Assembly (NCBI GenBank): GCA_021838945.1 | Contig: JAKCCH010000010.1 | Coordinates: forward strand, 1 to 53,359 | From: Actinomycetes bacterium | GTDB lineage: Bacteria > Actinomycetota > Acidimicrobiia > Acidimicrobiales > Bog-793 | Length of the DNA: 53,359 nt | Direction: 5' to 3' | Shown here: piece by piece, positions 7,235 to 14,595 of the stretch | Numbering within the stretch: the first letter of the stretch is position 1 | Layout: each line of letters starts with the position of its first letter | Notes under the pieces: generated by a model | Database searches by the model: none | The model's input: the letters and a program-made list of their open reading frames with translations, nothing else | Told to the model about the DNA's origin: nothing | Translations under genes and position numbers: made by a program

Positions 7235-7897
7235 GTGGAGGCCGACGGAAGCCCCGTGGTTCCCGGAAGCCCGGATGCCGCGCTGGACCGCATCGCGACC
7301 GTCCCGAACCTGCTCTCCGCCGGGCGGATCGTGCTGCTCGGGTTCTTCGTCTGGGCGCTCTTCGGTCCCGACGACCGTGTGGCGGCAGTCGTGCTCCTCG
7401 CCGTCTGCGGCATCACGGACTTCGTGGACGGCTACGTGGCGCGCAGGTTCCACCAGGTGAGCACGATCGGCAAGGTTCTCGATCCGACGGCGGACCGCGT
7501 CGTGCTCGGCACGGGCGTCGTCTCGATCGCCGTCTACGGGGCAGTGCCGGGCTGGCTCGCAGGGGTCGTGCTCGGCCGGGAGATCCTCGTCTCGCTCGCA
7601 GTGCTCGGGCTCGCCGCGCTCGGAGCCAAGCGCATCGACGTGCTGTGGGTCGGCAAGGCGGGCACCTTCGGTCTCATGGGCTGCTTCCCGCTGTTCCTCC
7701 TCTCGGACACGACGGGCAGGTGGGCAAGCGTGTTGCGCGACGTGACCTGGGTGCTCGTGGTGCCGGCGCTCGCGCTCAGCTTCGTGGCTGCCGTCTCCTA
7801 CGTGCCTCTCGCCCGCAAGGCGCTGGCGGAGCGCAAGTCGCCGACCGATGAGTCCCCAACGGACCCGGTGGCTGCCGGAGGGGCGAGGCTGCGGTGA
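7235..7897 (+). CDS. CDP-alcohol phosphatidyltransferase (PgsA-like)
   Basis: 220-residue membrane enzyme that would transfer a phosphatidyl or related group from a CDP-alcohol, making a phospholipid such as phosphatidylglycerophosphate. The signature DG-x2-AR-x8-G-x3-D-x3-D is perfect (Asp65, Gly66, Ala69, Arg70, Gly79, Asp83, Asp87), and several hydrophobic helices surround it. The acceptor alcohol is not determined. GTG 7235 sits six bases after TACACT, which suggests a leaderless mRNA; GTG 7256 is an alternative. The 3' end overlaps the next gene as GTGA. In M. tuberculosis pgsA2 (Rv1822) lies just upstream of gcvH-garA, as here. Confidence 0.85.
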   Translation: MEADGSPVVPGSPDAALDRIATVPNLLSAGRIVLLGFFVWALFGPDDRVAAVVLLAVCGITDFVDGYVARRFHQVSTIGKVLDPTADRVVLGTGVVSIAVYGAVPGWLAGVVLGREILVSLAVLGLAALGAKRIDVLWVGKAGTFGLMGCFPLFLLSDTTGRWASVLRDVTWVLVVPALALSFVAAVSYVPLARKALAERKSPTDESPTDPVAAGGARLR

Positions 7898-10392
7898 AGG
7901 CGGTGATCATGGCCGGCGGCGAGGGCACCCGGCTGCGCCCGCTCACGGCCAACCAACCCAAGCCCATGCTCCCCGTGGTCAACCGCCCCATGGCCGAGCA
8001 CGTCGTGGGACTGCTGAAGCGGCACGGCTTCGACGAGATCGTGATCACCGTGGCATTCCTCGCGAACACGATCCGCACGTACTTTGGCGACGGCTCCGAG
8101 TTCGGCGTGGCGTTCCACTACGCCACCGAGGAGACGCCACTTGGTACGGCCGGCTCGGTACTGAACGCGAAAGAGCAATTGGACGAGCGCTTCCTCGTCA
8201 TCTCAGGAGACGTGCTCACCGACATCGACCTCACCGAGGTCGTCCAGTACCACGAGCAGCGTGGCGCAGTGGCGACACTCGCGTTGAAGGCGATGGAGAA
8301 CCCGCTCGAGTTCGGAATCGTGATCACCCGTGAGGACGGCCGCATCGAGCGGTTCCTCGAGAAGCCCGGTTGGGGAGACGTGTTCTCGGACACGATCAAC
8401 ACGGGCATCTACGTGCTCGAGCCGGAGGTGCTGGACTGGATCGCCGAGGGCCGGCCGGTCGACTTCTCCGGCGAGGTCTTCCCGGGGATGCTCGAGGCCG
8501 ATCGGCCGCTCTACGGCTTCGTCGCGAACGGCTACTGGGAGGATGTCGGGACGCTCGAGGCCTACCTGCGGGCTCACCGCGACGTGCTCGATCGGAAGGT
8601 CGAGCTCGACATTCCCGGCTTCCCCCTTCGCGACGGGGTCTGGATCGGGGAGGGGGCGGAGGTGCACCCGAACGCCATGGTGAAGGCTCCTGCGGTGATC
8701 GGCGGCAATTGCCGCGTCGCCGCCGGGGCCGAGATCGGCCCGTACACCGTCCTCGGCTCGAACGTTCGCATCGGCGAGAACACGATGCTCGAGCGGACCG
8801 TCGTGCACGACAACACCTATCTCGCGTCGAGCGTGACCGCGAGAGGCGCCCTCATCGCCCGGTCGTGCGACATCCGGCAAGGCGTGCACCTCGAGGACGG
8901 CGCCGTGCTCGGCGACGGGTGCCGCGTCGGTCGTCACGCCGTCGTGGGAGCGGGCGTGAAGATCTATCCGAACAAGACCATCGAGCAGGGCGCTGTCGTC
9001 AACTCGTCACTCGTCTGGGAGACGCGCGGCAGCCGGGGGCTGTTCGGTCGCCTCGGCGTGAGCGGCCTCGCCAACGTGGACCTCTCCCCGGAGCTCGCCA
9101 TGAAAGTCGCGATGTCGTACGCGACGACGCTTCCAAAGGGTGCGACCGTCGTGACGTCACGGGACTCGAGCCGCGCCGCGCGGGCGCTCAAGCGGGCGGT
9201 GATGGTCGGCATCACTGCAGCAGGCTGCAACGTCGACGACCTTGAGGCGGCGACCGTCCCGCTCACCCGCTTCCATGCCCGCACGGCAGCGGTCAGCGGG
9301 GGGGTGACCGTCCGGTTGTTGGCAGACGACCCGGAGTCGGTCTCCCTTCGCTTCTTGGACGCTGAGGGGGTGGACCTCGACGAACCGACCCAGCGGAAGG
9401 TGGAGCGCCTGCACGACCGGGAGGAGTCGCGGCGCGTGCTCGCCCGGGAGATCGGCGACATCTACTTCCCGTCGCGCACGATGGAGATGTACACCGCCGA
9501 GCTCGTGGCCGGGGTCGACCTCGACGCGATCCGGTCGGCGCGCTTCAAGCTCGTCCTTGACTACGCCTTCGGCACAACGAGCTTCGTGATGCCGAACATC
9601 CTCGCCAAGCTCGGATCGGACGTCCTCGTCATCAACCCGCACGTGTCGACTCCAGGCGTGCTGAGCTTCGACCGCGTCGTGCACGCAGGAAGGCTCGGCG
9701 AGCTCGTCCGATCCTCCGGCGCCCACCTCGGGGCCATGTTCGAGCCCGACGGCGAGCAGCTCACGCTCGTCGACGACACAGGCCGCATCCTCTCTGACGA
9801 GGAAGCGCTCTGCGCCATGGTGCGGATCGTCGCCGAGGACAACCCGAAGGGTGCCGTCGCCGTGCCGGTCGACGCACCGCGCGAGGTCGAGCGCATCGTC
9901 CAGGTGCACGGGATGGAGCTCGTGTGGACGAAGCTCGCCGCCGCCGACCTCATGGCATCGTCGAGCGGTAACGGCGTCGTGTTCGCCGGGAACACCCAGG
10001 GCGGGTTCATCTTCCCCGAGTTCCTCCCGGCCTTCGACGCTGTCGCCTCGTTCGTGCACCTGCTGTCACTGCTCGCGACGAGCGGGCGACAGCTCTCCGC
10101 AGTCGTTGCACTCAGCCGGCGACCGGAGGTCGTGCGCCTCGAGGTCCCCACTCCCTTCGAGTCGAAAGGACTCGTCATGCGGATGCTCCTCGAGCGCGCC
10201 GTTGCCCGCGAGGTCGCTCTCGTCGATGGCGTGAAGCTCGTGGACGACGACGGCTGGACGCTCGTGGTGCCCGACACCGAGGGACCTGCCACGATGGTGA
10301 CGGCGGAGGCTGACACCGCGCAGCGGGCCGAGGCGCGTGCCCGGGCGATGGCGGACCAGATCACCTGGATCCTCTCCGAGACCACCAGCTGA
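7894..10392 (+). CDS. Sugar-1-phosphate nucleotidyltransferase fused to a degenerate phosphomannomutase-like domain
   Basis: 832 residues. Residues 1-235 form a nucleotidyltransferase (MAGGEGTRLRPLT, PMLPVVNRP, GTAGSV, SGDVLTDIDL, FLEKPGWGDVFSDTINTGIYV), like mannose-1-phosphate guanylyltransferases. Residues about 245-370 are left-handed-helix hexapeptide repeats. From about 385 to the end is a phosphohexomutase-like region (TSRDSSRAARALKRA, AATVPLTRF), but the catalytic Ser-His loop (TASHNP type) is replaced by a segment around VTVRLLADDPESVSL. The metal-binding DxDxDR is replaced by EPDGEQ. The mutase part is therefore probably non-catalytic. Similar long fusions are known in Streptomyces. 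GTG start with a 4-bp overlap with the preceding gene. A role in GDP-mannose or other glycan precursor supply is inferred. Confidence 0.82.
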   Translation: MKAVIMAGGEGTRLRPLTANQPKPMLPVVNRPMAEHVVGLLKRHGFDEIVITVAFLANTIRTYFGDGSEFGVAFHYATEETPLGTAGSVLNAKEQLDERFLVISGDVLTDIDLTEVVQYHEQRGAVATLALKAMENPLEFGIVITREDGRIERFLEKPGWGDVFSDTINTGIYVLEPEVLDWIAEGRPVDFSGEVFPGMLEADRPLYGFVANGYWEDVGTLEAYLRAHRDVLDRKVELDIPGFPLRDGVWIGEGAEVHPNAMVKAPAVIGGNCRVAAGAEIGPYTVLGSNVRIGENTMLERTVVHDNTYLASSVTARGALIARSCDIRQGVHLEDGAVLGDGCRVGRHAVVGAGVKIYPNKTIEQGAVVNSSLVWETRGSRGLFGRLGVSGLANVDLSPELAMKVAMSYATTLPKGATVVTSRDSSRAARALKRAVMVGITAAGCNVDDLEAATVPLTRFHARTAAVSGGVTVRLLADDPESVSLRFLDAEGVDLDEPTQRKVERLHDREESRRVLAREIGDIYFPSRTMEMYTAELVAGVDLDAIRSARFKLVLDYAFGTTSFVMPNILAKLGSDVLVINPHVSTPGVLSFDRVVHAGRLGELVRSSGAHLGAMFEPDGEQLTLVDDTGRILSDEEALCAMVRIVAEDNPKGAVAVPVDAPREVERIVQVHGMELVWTKLAAADLMASSSGNGVVFAGNTQGGFIFPEFLPAFDAVASFVHLLSLLATSGRQLSAVVALSRRPEVVRLEVPTPFESKGLVMRMLLERAVAREVALVDGVKLVDDDGWTLVVPDTEGPATMVTAEADTAQRAEARARAMADQITWILSETTS

Positions 10393-10409
10393 CGCGCAAA
10401 GGAGACACG

Positions 10410-10787
10410 ATGAACGTTCCCGACGATCTTCGCTACACGAGCGACCACGAGTGGGCGGCGACCGAGGGCGGCCGGGTACGAGTCGGCATCACGGACTTCG
10501 CCCAGGACGCCCTCGGGGACGTGGTGTTCGTGCAGCTGCCTGACACGGGAACCACGCTCGAGAAGGGTGGACCCCTCGGCGAGGTCGAGTCGACGAAGTC
10601 GGTCTCGCAGATCTACGCACCCGTGAGCGGCACTGTCGTCGAGGTGAACACCGGGCTCGCGGACGCTCCCGAGCAGGTGAACGCCGAGCCGTACGGTTCG
10701 GGATGGCTCGTCGTGATCGAGCCGTCGGACCTCTCTCAGCTCGACGGCCTGCTCGACGCGGCGGGCTATCGCGCGGCGACCGCATAG
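10410..10787 (+). CDS. gcvH: Glycine cleavage system H protein
   Basis: 125 residues, normal length. It carries the lipoyl arm that shuttles the aminomethyl group between the P, T and L proteins. The lipoyl-accepting lysine is Lys63 in VESTKSVSQIYAPVSG; the flanking LRYTSDHEW, ITDFAQDALGD and NAEPYGSGWL motifs are typical. AAAGGAGA precedes ATG 10410 at good spacing. It is separated from gcvT-gcvPA-gcvPB by the garA/merR block, as in mycobacteria. No L protein (dihydrolipoamide dehydrogenase) is in the window. Confidence 0.95.
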   Translation: MNVPDDLRYTSDHEWAATEGGRVRVGITDFAQDALGDVVFVQLPDTGTTLEKGGPLGEVESTKSVSQIYAPVSGTVVEVNTGLADAPEQVNAEPYGSGWLVVIEPSDLSQLDGLLDAAGYRAATA

Positions 10788-10821
10788 CTCGGGACCAGGA
10801 GCATGCCTCCTTTGCAGCGAC

Positions 10822-10827
10822 TAGCTT
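10822..10827 (+). promoter_or_regulatory. Leaderless -10 box of the garA-like gene
   Basis: TAGCTT ends seven bases before GTG 10835. The preceding gene ends at 10787, so this is an intergenic promoter. Confidence 0.55.
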
Positions 10828-10834
10828 GGACGCC

Positions 10835-11302
10835 GTGTTCTGCAACAACTGCGGCCACCGCAATCCGCCCGACGCCAATTTCTGCTCCTCGTGCGGGAGC
10901 GCCCTCGCGACGGGTTCGGATGTGACGGTCTCCTTCGTGCCGGAGGAGCCGGGCGACTCCCAGGAGGTCGAGATGACGGTGCCGTTATCTGACATCCAGG
11001 CAGGCACAGGGCTGCTCGTCGTGAAGCGCGGCCCCGACGTCGGGACGAAGTACGTGCTCGGGCCGGAGGTGACCCGGGTCGGTCGCCACCCCGAGAGCGA
11101 GATCTTCCTCGACGACATCACGGTGTCACGACGCCACGCGGAATTCCTCCGCGACGGGATGGGCTACGTGGTGAAGGACGTCGGGTCCCTCAACGGCACC
11201 TACGTCAACCGCGAACGGATCGAGGAGGCTCGGCTCGCGAGCGGTGACGAGGTCCAGATCGGCAAGTTCAAGCTGGTCTTCCTCTCGACCGGCCAGGCCT
11301 GA
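10835..11302 (+). CDS. FHA-domain protein with zinc ribbon, GarA/OdhI-like
   Basis: 155 residues. In relatives this phosphopeptide-binding regulator switches 2-oxoglutarate and glutamate metabolism under Ser/Thr kinase control. Residues 3-20 hold a zinc-ribbon pattern (Cys3, Cys6, Cys17, Cys20), which GarA lacks. Residues 62-150 form an FHA domain with Arg84 in VGRHPES, Ser98 and His101 in VSRRHAEF, and SLNGTYVN. Ahead of it, EVEMTVPLSD (Thr48) occupies the place of the phosphorylated ETTSVFRAD segment of GarA/OdhI, but with a single threonine. Position between gcvH and a FtsR-type MerR gene matches Rv1826-Rv1828. Start GTG 10835 follows a leaderless -10 box. Confidence 0.85.
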   Translation: MFCNNCGHRNPPDANFCSSCGSALATGSDVTVSFVPEEPGDSQEVEMTVPLSDIQAGTGLLVVKRGPDVGTKYVLGPEVTRVGRHPESEIFLDDITVSRRHAEFLRDGMGYVVKDVGSLNGTYVNRERIEEARLASGDEVQIGKFKLVFLSTGQA

Positions 11303-11309
11303 GGACACC

Positions 11310-12401
11310 GTGGGCGAGCGGTCCTACCTCTCCATCGGCGACGTGCTCGCGCTGCTGCGTGAGGAATTCCCCGACATCACGATCTCGAAGATCCGCTTCC
11401 TCGAATCTCGCGGCCTGCTCGTCCCTGAGCGGACGCCGTCGGGCTACCGCAAGTTCTACGACCATGACGTGGAGCGCCTCCGCTGGATCCTGCGCCAGCA
11501 ACGCGAGCACTTCCTCCCGCTGAAGGTCATCAAGGGCCGGCTCGAAGGTGCCGAGGTGACGGCTGAACCTTCCTCGTTGTTCGACACCGCTGAGCCACCG
11601 CCAGCCGTCCTCGGACATCCGTCCAGGTCCGGTCTCGCGAGCGTCGGCGCAGGCGGCTCGCAAGCAAGGAACGGGACGCACCCGTCGACCGGGCACCTGA
11701 CCGAGCAGCACGAGCCCGCCTTGGCGTCTGCCAGAGTCGTGACGATGCAACGTCACGCCTCGGAGAAGGGCGACGCCGTGCAGTGGTCGAGTCATGCTGA
11801 TCGCGGCCCCTCCTTCGGCGAGGTGCGTGGTGCCGCCCCCGACGCGGGACAGGGTGACTCCCTCGGCGAGGCGGCGGGAGTACCAGATCCGGTACCACCG
11901 ACCGCTGCTGCGGCGCCTGTGACTCCTGGCACGGCGTCGGCACCTTCGGACCCTGATCGGCCTGCCTCTCCCGCGCCGCCGCGAGCTTCGGGGTCGCAGC
12001 TCGTCGATAGCGGGCTCGCAGGTGCCTCGCTCACGGTCGGGGAGCTTGCCCAGGCGAGCGGTCTGCGCGTCGACGAGGTGGAGGAGCTCGAGTCGTTCGG
12101 CCTCATCGAAGGGCGGGACGTTGCCGGGGTCCACTGCTTCGACGAGGAGGCGCTCGTTCTCGCCGGCCTCGCAGCAGCCTTCGCCCGCTACGGCGTCCAA
12201 GCTCGGCACCTGCGGATCTTCAAGCACGCTGCCGAGCGCCAGTCCGGCCTGTACTCCCAGGTCGTGATGCCACTTTTGCGCCAGCGCAACCCCACCGCGC
12301 GGGCGCGCGCGCACGAGGACCTAGCGAAGTTGGCCGAGCTTGGGACCTCGCTGCAGGCGTGCTTCTCCCGGGCGATCCTCCGCGACCTCACCGGAGGATG
12401 A
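11310..12401 (+). CDS. MerR-family regulator, FtsR (Rv1828)-like, with long linker
   Basis: 363 residues. Residues about 5-80 are a MerR-type winged helix (YLSIGDVLALL, ITISKIRFLESRGLL, GYRKFYDHDVERLRWI). Residues about 232-350 hold a second MerR-like region (LTVGELAQASGL, VEELESFGLI, CFDEEALVLAGLAAAFARYGV) followed by helices. This two-part build matches FtsR of corynebacteria and Rv1828. Between them lies a disordered Pro/Ala/Ser-rich stretch of roughly 150 residues; Rv1828 is about 250 residues in total, so the linker is a lineage expansion. The start is GTG 11310, eight bases after the garA-like stop, and the end overlaps the next gene as ATGA. Targets are unknown here. Confidence 0.82.
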   Translation: MGERSYLSIGDVLALLREEFPDITISKIRFLESRGLLVPERTPSGYRKFYDHDVERLRWILRQQREHFLPLKVIKGRLEGAEVTAEPSSLFDTAEPPPAVLGHPSRSGLASVGAGGSQARNGTHPSTGHLTEQHEPALASARVVTMQRHASEKGDAVQWSSHADRGPSFGEVRGAAPDAGQGDSLGEAAGVPDPVPPTAAAAPVTPGTASAPSDPDRPASPAPPRASGSQLVDSGLAGASLTVGELAQASGLRVDEVEELESFGLIEGRDVAGVHCFDEEALVLAGLAAAFARYGVQARHLRIFKHAAERQSGLYSQVVMPLLRQRNPTARARAHEDLAKLAELGTSLQACFSRAILRDLTGG

Positions 12402-12967
12402 GCGAGCCCGGCTCGACCGGGTCACTGGTGGTCTCCGGCGAGGAGCTCGCGGCCATCACCGACCGGCTCGGACGCGAGATCACAGAGGACCATCCCGAGG
12501 GCATCGTGCTCGTCGGGCTGTTGAAGGGCAGCGTCTGCCTGGCGGCAGACCTCGTCCGCAGCATCGAGGTGTCCTGCTCGATCGACTTCCTCTGCCTGAC
12601 GCCGTACGGAGCAGGTGGTCAACGCGTCCACCTGTCGAAGGACCTCGATGTCGACGTGACCGGCAAGGACGTCGTGCTCGCGGTCGACATCGTCGACCGC
12701 GGCCTGACCGTGAGCTACGTGCACCGCCTCCTCACCGAGCGTGGGGCTCGCTCTGTCGACGTGTGCGCGCTCCTCGACCGGCGTGTGAAGCGCCTGCTGC
12801 CGGTGGAGCTCCGCTACGTCGGGCGCACGATCGGCGAGGAGTACGTCGTCGGGTACGGCCTCGATCTGGACGAGCGCTTCAGGAACCTGCCGGACCTGCG
12901 CGTGATCGACCCTCAGCAGATGAAACATGCTCCTCCTGCGAGCGTGGAACTGCTCTTCGAGCGGTAA
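12398..12967 (+). CDS. Hypoxanthine/guanine phosphoribosyltransferase-like protein with altered PRPP loop
   Basis: 189 residues. The fold is that of HPRT: GLLKGSVCLAADLVRSI (KGS loop), IDFLCLTPYG, VDIVDRGLTVSYVHRLL (PRPP loop), VCALLDRRVKR, and the C-terminal EEYVVGYGLDLDERFRNLP. The PRPP loop normally reads EDIVDTGLT; here the Glu is Val and the Thr is Arg, changes at sites that help bind the ribose and phosphate of PRPP. Either catalysis is weakened or the protein has become a sensor; this needs testing. GGAGG directly abuts ATG 12398, which overlaps the merR stop as ATGA, so coupling rather than independent initiation is likely. An HPRT-like gene at this spot is not part of the mycobacterial garA cluster. 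Confidence 0.82.
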   Translation: MSEPGSTGSLVVSGEELAAITDRLGREITEDHPEGIVLVGLLKGSVCLAADLVRSIEVSCSIDFLCLTPYGAGGQRVHLSKDLDVDVTGKDVVLAVDIVDRGLTVSYVHRLLTERGARSVDVCALLDRRVKRLLPVELRYVGRTIGEEYVVGYGLDLDERFRNLPDLRVIDPQQMKHAPPASVELLFER

Positions 12968-12970
12968 GTT
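12965..12970 (+). promoter_or_regulatory. Leaderless -10 box of the bifunctional nuclease gene
   Basis: TAAGTT ends six bases before ATG 12977. Its TAA is also the stop codon of the HPRT-like gene. Confidence 0.55.
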
Positions 12971-12976
12971 TCACGC

Positions 12977-13480
12977 ATGGTCGAAGTTCGACTCTCAGCC
13001 GTTCGAGTCGATCTGCAGTCGAGCACCCCGGTCGTGCTGCTCGAGGAGACCGAGGGAGCCCATCGCTCCCTGCCGATCTTCGTCGGTGCGCCGGAAGCCA
13101 CCTCCATCGCGTTCGCCCTCCAGGGTGTGGAGCTGCCCCGGCCCATGACTCACGACCTCATGTCGCAACTGCTCACGACGTTCGGCGCCCGCCTCGAGCG
13201 CGTGGTCGTCACGAAGCTCGTCGAGTCCACGTTCTTCGCCGAGTTGCAGCTGAGCTCCGGTGGCGCGAGTCATGCCGTCTCCTGCCGTCCCTCGGACGGC
13301 ATCGCGCTCGCTCTGCGTGTGCACGCGCCTCTCTACGTCGCCGACGAGCTCATGGACGCCGAAGGGCTCATGATCGAGCCGGACGAGGACGACGTCTCGG
13401 ATCAGTCGAACCCTGAGGAGATCGTGGGGGAGTTCCGGGAGTTCCTCGACACGGTCCGCCCCGAAGACTTCACGGGCTGA
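12977..13480 (+). CDS. Bifunctional nuclease family protein (DUF151/BFN)
   Basis: 167 residues, the usual size. Family hallmarks are present: VVLLEETEGAHRSLPIFVGAPEA, IAFALQGVELPRPMTHDL, VVVTKLVESTFFAELQL, and SCRPSDGIALALRVHAPLYV. Plant BFN proteins have RNase and DNase activity; the bacterial members are structurally known but their role is unclear. It equals Rv1829, which sits between the two MerR genes in mycobacteria, and it holds the same place here. The start is ATG directly downstream of a leaderless -10. The acidic C-terminal tail is variable in the family. Confidence 0.87.
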   Translation: MVEVRLSAVRVDLQSSTPVVLLEETEGAHRSLPIFVGAPEATSIAFALQGVELPRPMTHDLMSQLLTTFGARLERVVVTKLVESTFFAELQLSSGGASHAVSCRPSDGIALALRVHAPLYVADELMDAEGLMIEPDEDDVSDQSNPEEIVGEFREFLDTVRPEDFTG

Positions 13481-13488
13481 CGCACGTC

Positions 13489-13626
13489 ATCACCGGTTCC
13501 GCCGTACCGAGACGATCGCGATCGCGAGCAGTCACGCCCAAGCGTCAAGCTCCGGTCGAGGTTCGGCCCTCGGCCTGATCGCGCCAGCAAGCACCCACCG
13601 GGCAACGGCAACTCCCAACCGGTGAT
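13489..13626. repeat. Paired 10-bp inverted repeat with ACCGGT core upstream of the second merR gene
   Basis: ATCACCGGTT at 13489-13498 and its exact complement AACCGGTGAT at 13617-13626 lie 118 bases apart in the 261-bp gap between the nuclease and merR genes. Each contains the palindrome ACCGGT. The second copy ends five bases before the -35 box. They could be regulator binding sites; the spacing is too long for a terminator hairpin. Confidence 0.5.
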
Positions 13627-13631
13627 CGACG

Positions 13632-13660
13632 TTGACTGTTGGCCTCCTGACCCTTAACCT
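13632..13660 (+). promoter_or_regulatory. Sigma70-type promoter of the second merR gene and downstream gcv genes
   Basis: TTGACT (13632-13637), an exact 17-base spacer and TAACCT (13655-13660). It is the clearest two-box promoter in the window, giving a leader of roughly 75 bases to ATG 13742. A TAACCTA...TAGTTA near-dyad overlaps and follows the -10, which could be a MerR-type operator. Confidence 0.6.
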
Positions 13661-13741
13661 AGTGACGCAGGTGTAGTTACGACGCTGTCGTCCGGATCTC
13701 CTCCTTCGGGGCGACCGGCAACCAAGGAAGTGGGGGCCGAG

Positions 13742-14263
13742 ATGCCAGGTGCAGGGTCCGAGCAGGGCTACCGGGGACCCCAGGTCTGCAAGATCGTCGG
13801 CATCACCTACCGGCAGCTCGACCACTGGGACCGCACCGGTCTGCTCCGCCCGTCTCTCGCGGCAGCGCGGGGCAGCGGCACCCAACGCCTCTACTCGTAC
13901 AAGGACGTCGTCGTCCTCAGGATCATCAAGCAGCTGCTCGATTCCGGGGTCACGCTGCAGCGGGCACGGAAGGCGATCGACTTCTTCCGCGACTCGGTCG
14001 GCGACGACCTCGCCTCGGCCAACCTCGTGCTCGGAGCGTCGGACTCGGTGCTCGCGAGGGACGGCGACGAGCTCCTCGACCTCCTCCGGGGCGGGCAGGG
14101 CGTCTTCAACGTGGTCCCGCTCTCGGGTGTCGTCGACGACGTCCGGCACCGCATCGTCGAGCTCGGCGCCGAGGCGCACGAGGCGACCGCCACCGCTGAG
14201 CCGGCTCCGGAGAGCACCCGCCAGCAGCACGGCCCGACGGATCGGCAGGCCCGAGCTCGTTGA
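13742..14263 (+). CDS. MerR-family transcriptional regulator (Rv1830-like)
   Basis: 173 residues. The N-terminal winged helix reads YRGPQVCKIVGITYRQLDHW, then DRTGLLRPS, RLYSYKDVVVLRIIKQLLDSGV and the dimerisation-helix start LQRARKAIDFF. The C-terminal half (VGDDLASANLVLGA, VFNVVPLSGVVDDV) matches the short regulators that follow the DUF151 gene in actinobacteria. AAGGAAG ends 11 bases before ATG 13742; GTG 13730 overlaps that site and is less likely. It is preceded by a good sigma70-type promoter and inverted repeats, so autoregulation is plausible. The stop overlaps the next start as TTGA. Confidence 0.85.
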   Translation: MPGAGSEQGYRGPQVCKIVGITYRQLDHWDRTGLLRPSLAAARGSGTQRLYSYKDVVVLRIIKQLLDSGVTLQRARKAIDFFRDSVGDDLASANLVLGASDSVLARDGDELLDLLRGGQGVFNVVPLSGVVDDVRHRIVELGAEAHEATATAEPAPESTRQQHGPTDRQARAR

Positions 14264-14595
14264 CGCAGTTCGCTCACGACGCCGAGCGTTTCTTTGCGGA
14301 GCTGCTCGACTACTACCAGGTCGCCTGGGAGTACGAGCCCGTCGAGTTCGTCCTTGCCTGGGCCCCCGACGGAACGCCGGCGGCGGGTTTCCGGCCAGAC
14401 TTCTACCTCCCGGCGCACGACATGTTCGTCGAGCTGACGACGCTCCGCCAGGACCTCGTGACCGACAAGAACCGGAAGGTGCGAGAGCTCGAGCGCCTCT
14501 ACCCGGGCGTCAACGTGAAGATCCTCTACCGGCGCGACGTCGAGGACCTGTTCGAAAAGTACCCGTGGTCCTGCCCCATTAGATTGGCCGGGTGA
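14260..14595 (+). CDS. Small protein with possible PD-(D/E)XK nuclease-like core
   Basis: 111 residues, function unknown. The central part, FRPDFYLPAHDMFVELTT followed by a helix with DKNRKVRELERL and a strand VNVKILYRR, has the strand-loop-strand-helix order of small DUF559/Vsr-type nuclease folds. The Pro-Asp and the downstream Glu are present, but the Lys of ExK is replaced (E-L-T). Catalysis is therefore uncertain. It starts with TTG overlapping the merR stop and ends in a GTGA overlap with gcvT, so it is embedded in the operon and probably co-translated. Confidence 0.65.
   Translation: MTQFAHDAERFFAELLDYYQVAWEYEPVEFVLAWAPDGTPAAGFRPDFYLPAHDMFVELTTLRQDLVTDKNRKVRELERLYPGVNVKILYRRDVEDLFEKYPWSCPIRLAG
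14580..14585 (+). promoter_or_regulatory. Internal leaderless -10 box before gcvT
   Basis: TAGATT inside the end of the preceding gene ends six bases before GTG 14592. It could allow gcvT-gcvPA-gcvPB to be transcribed separately. Confidence 0.5.
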
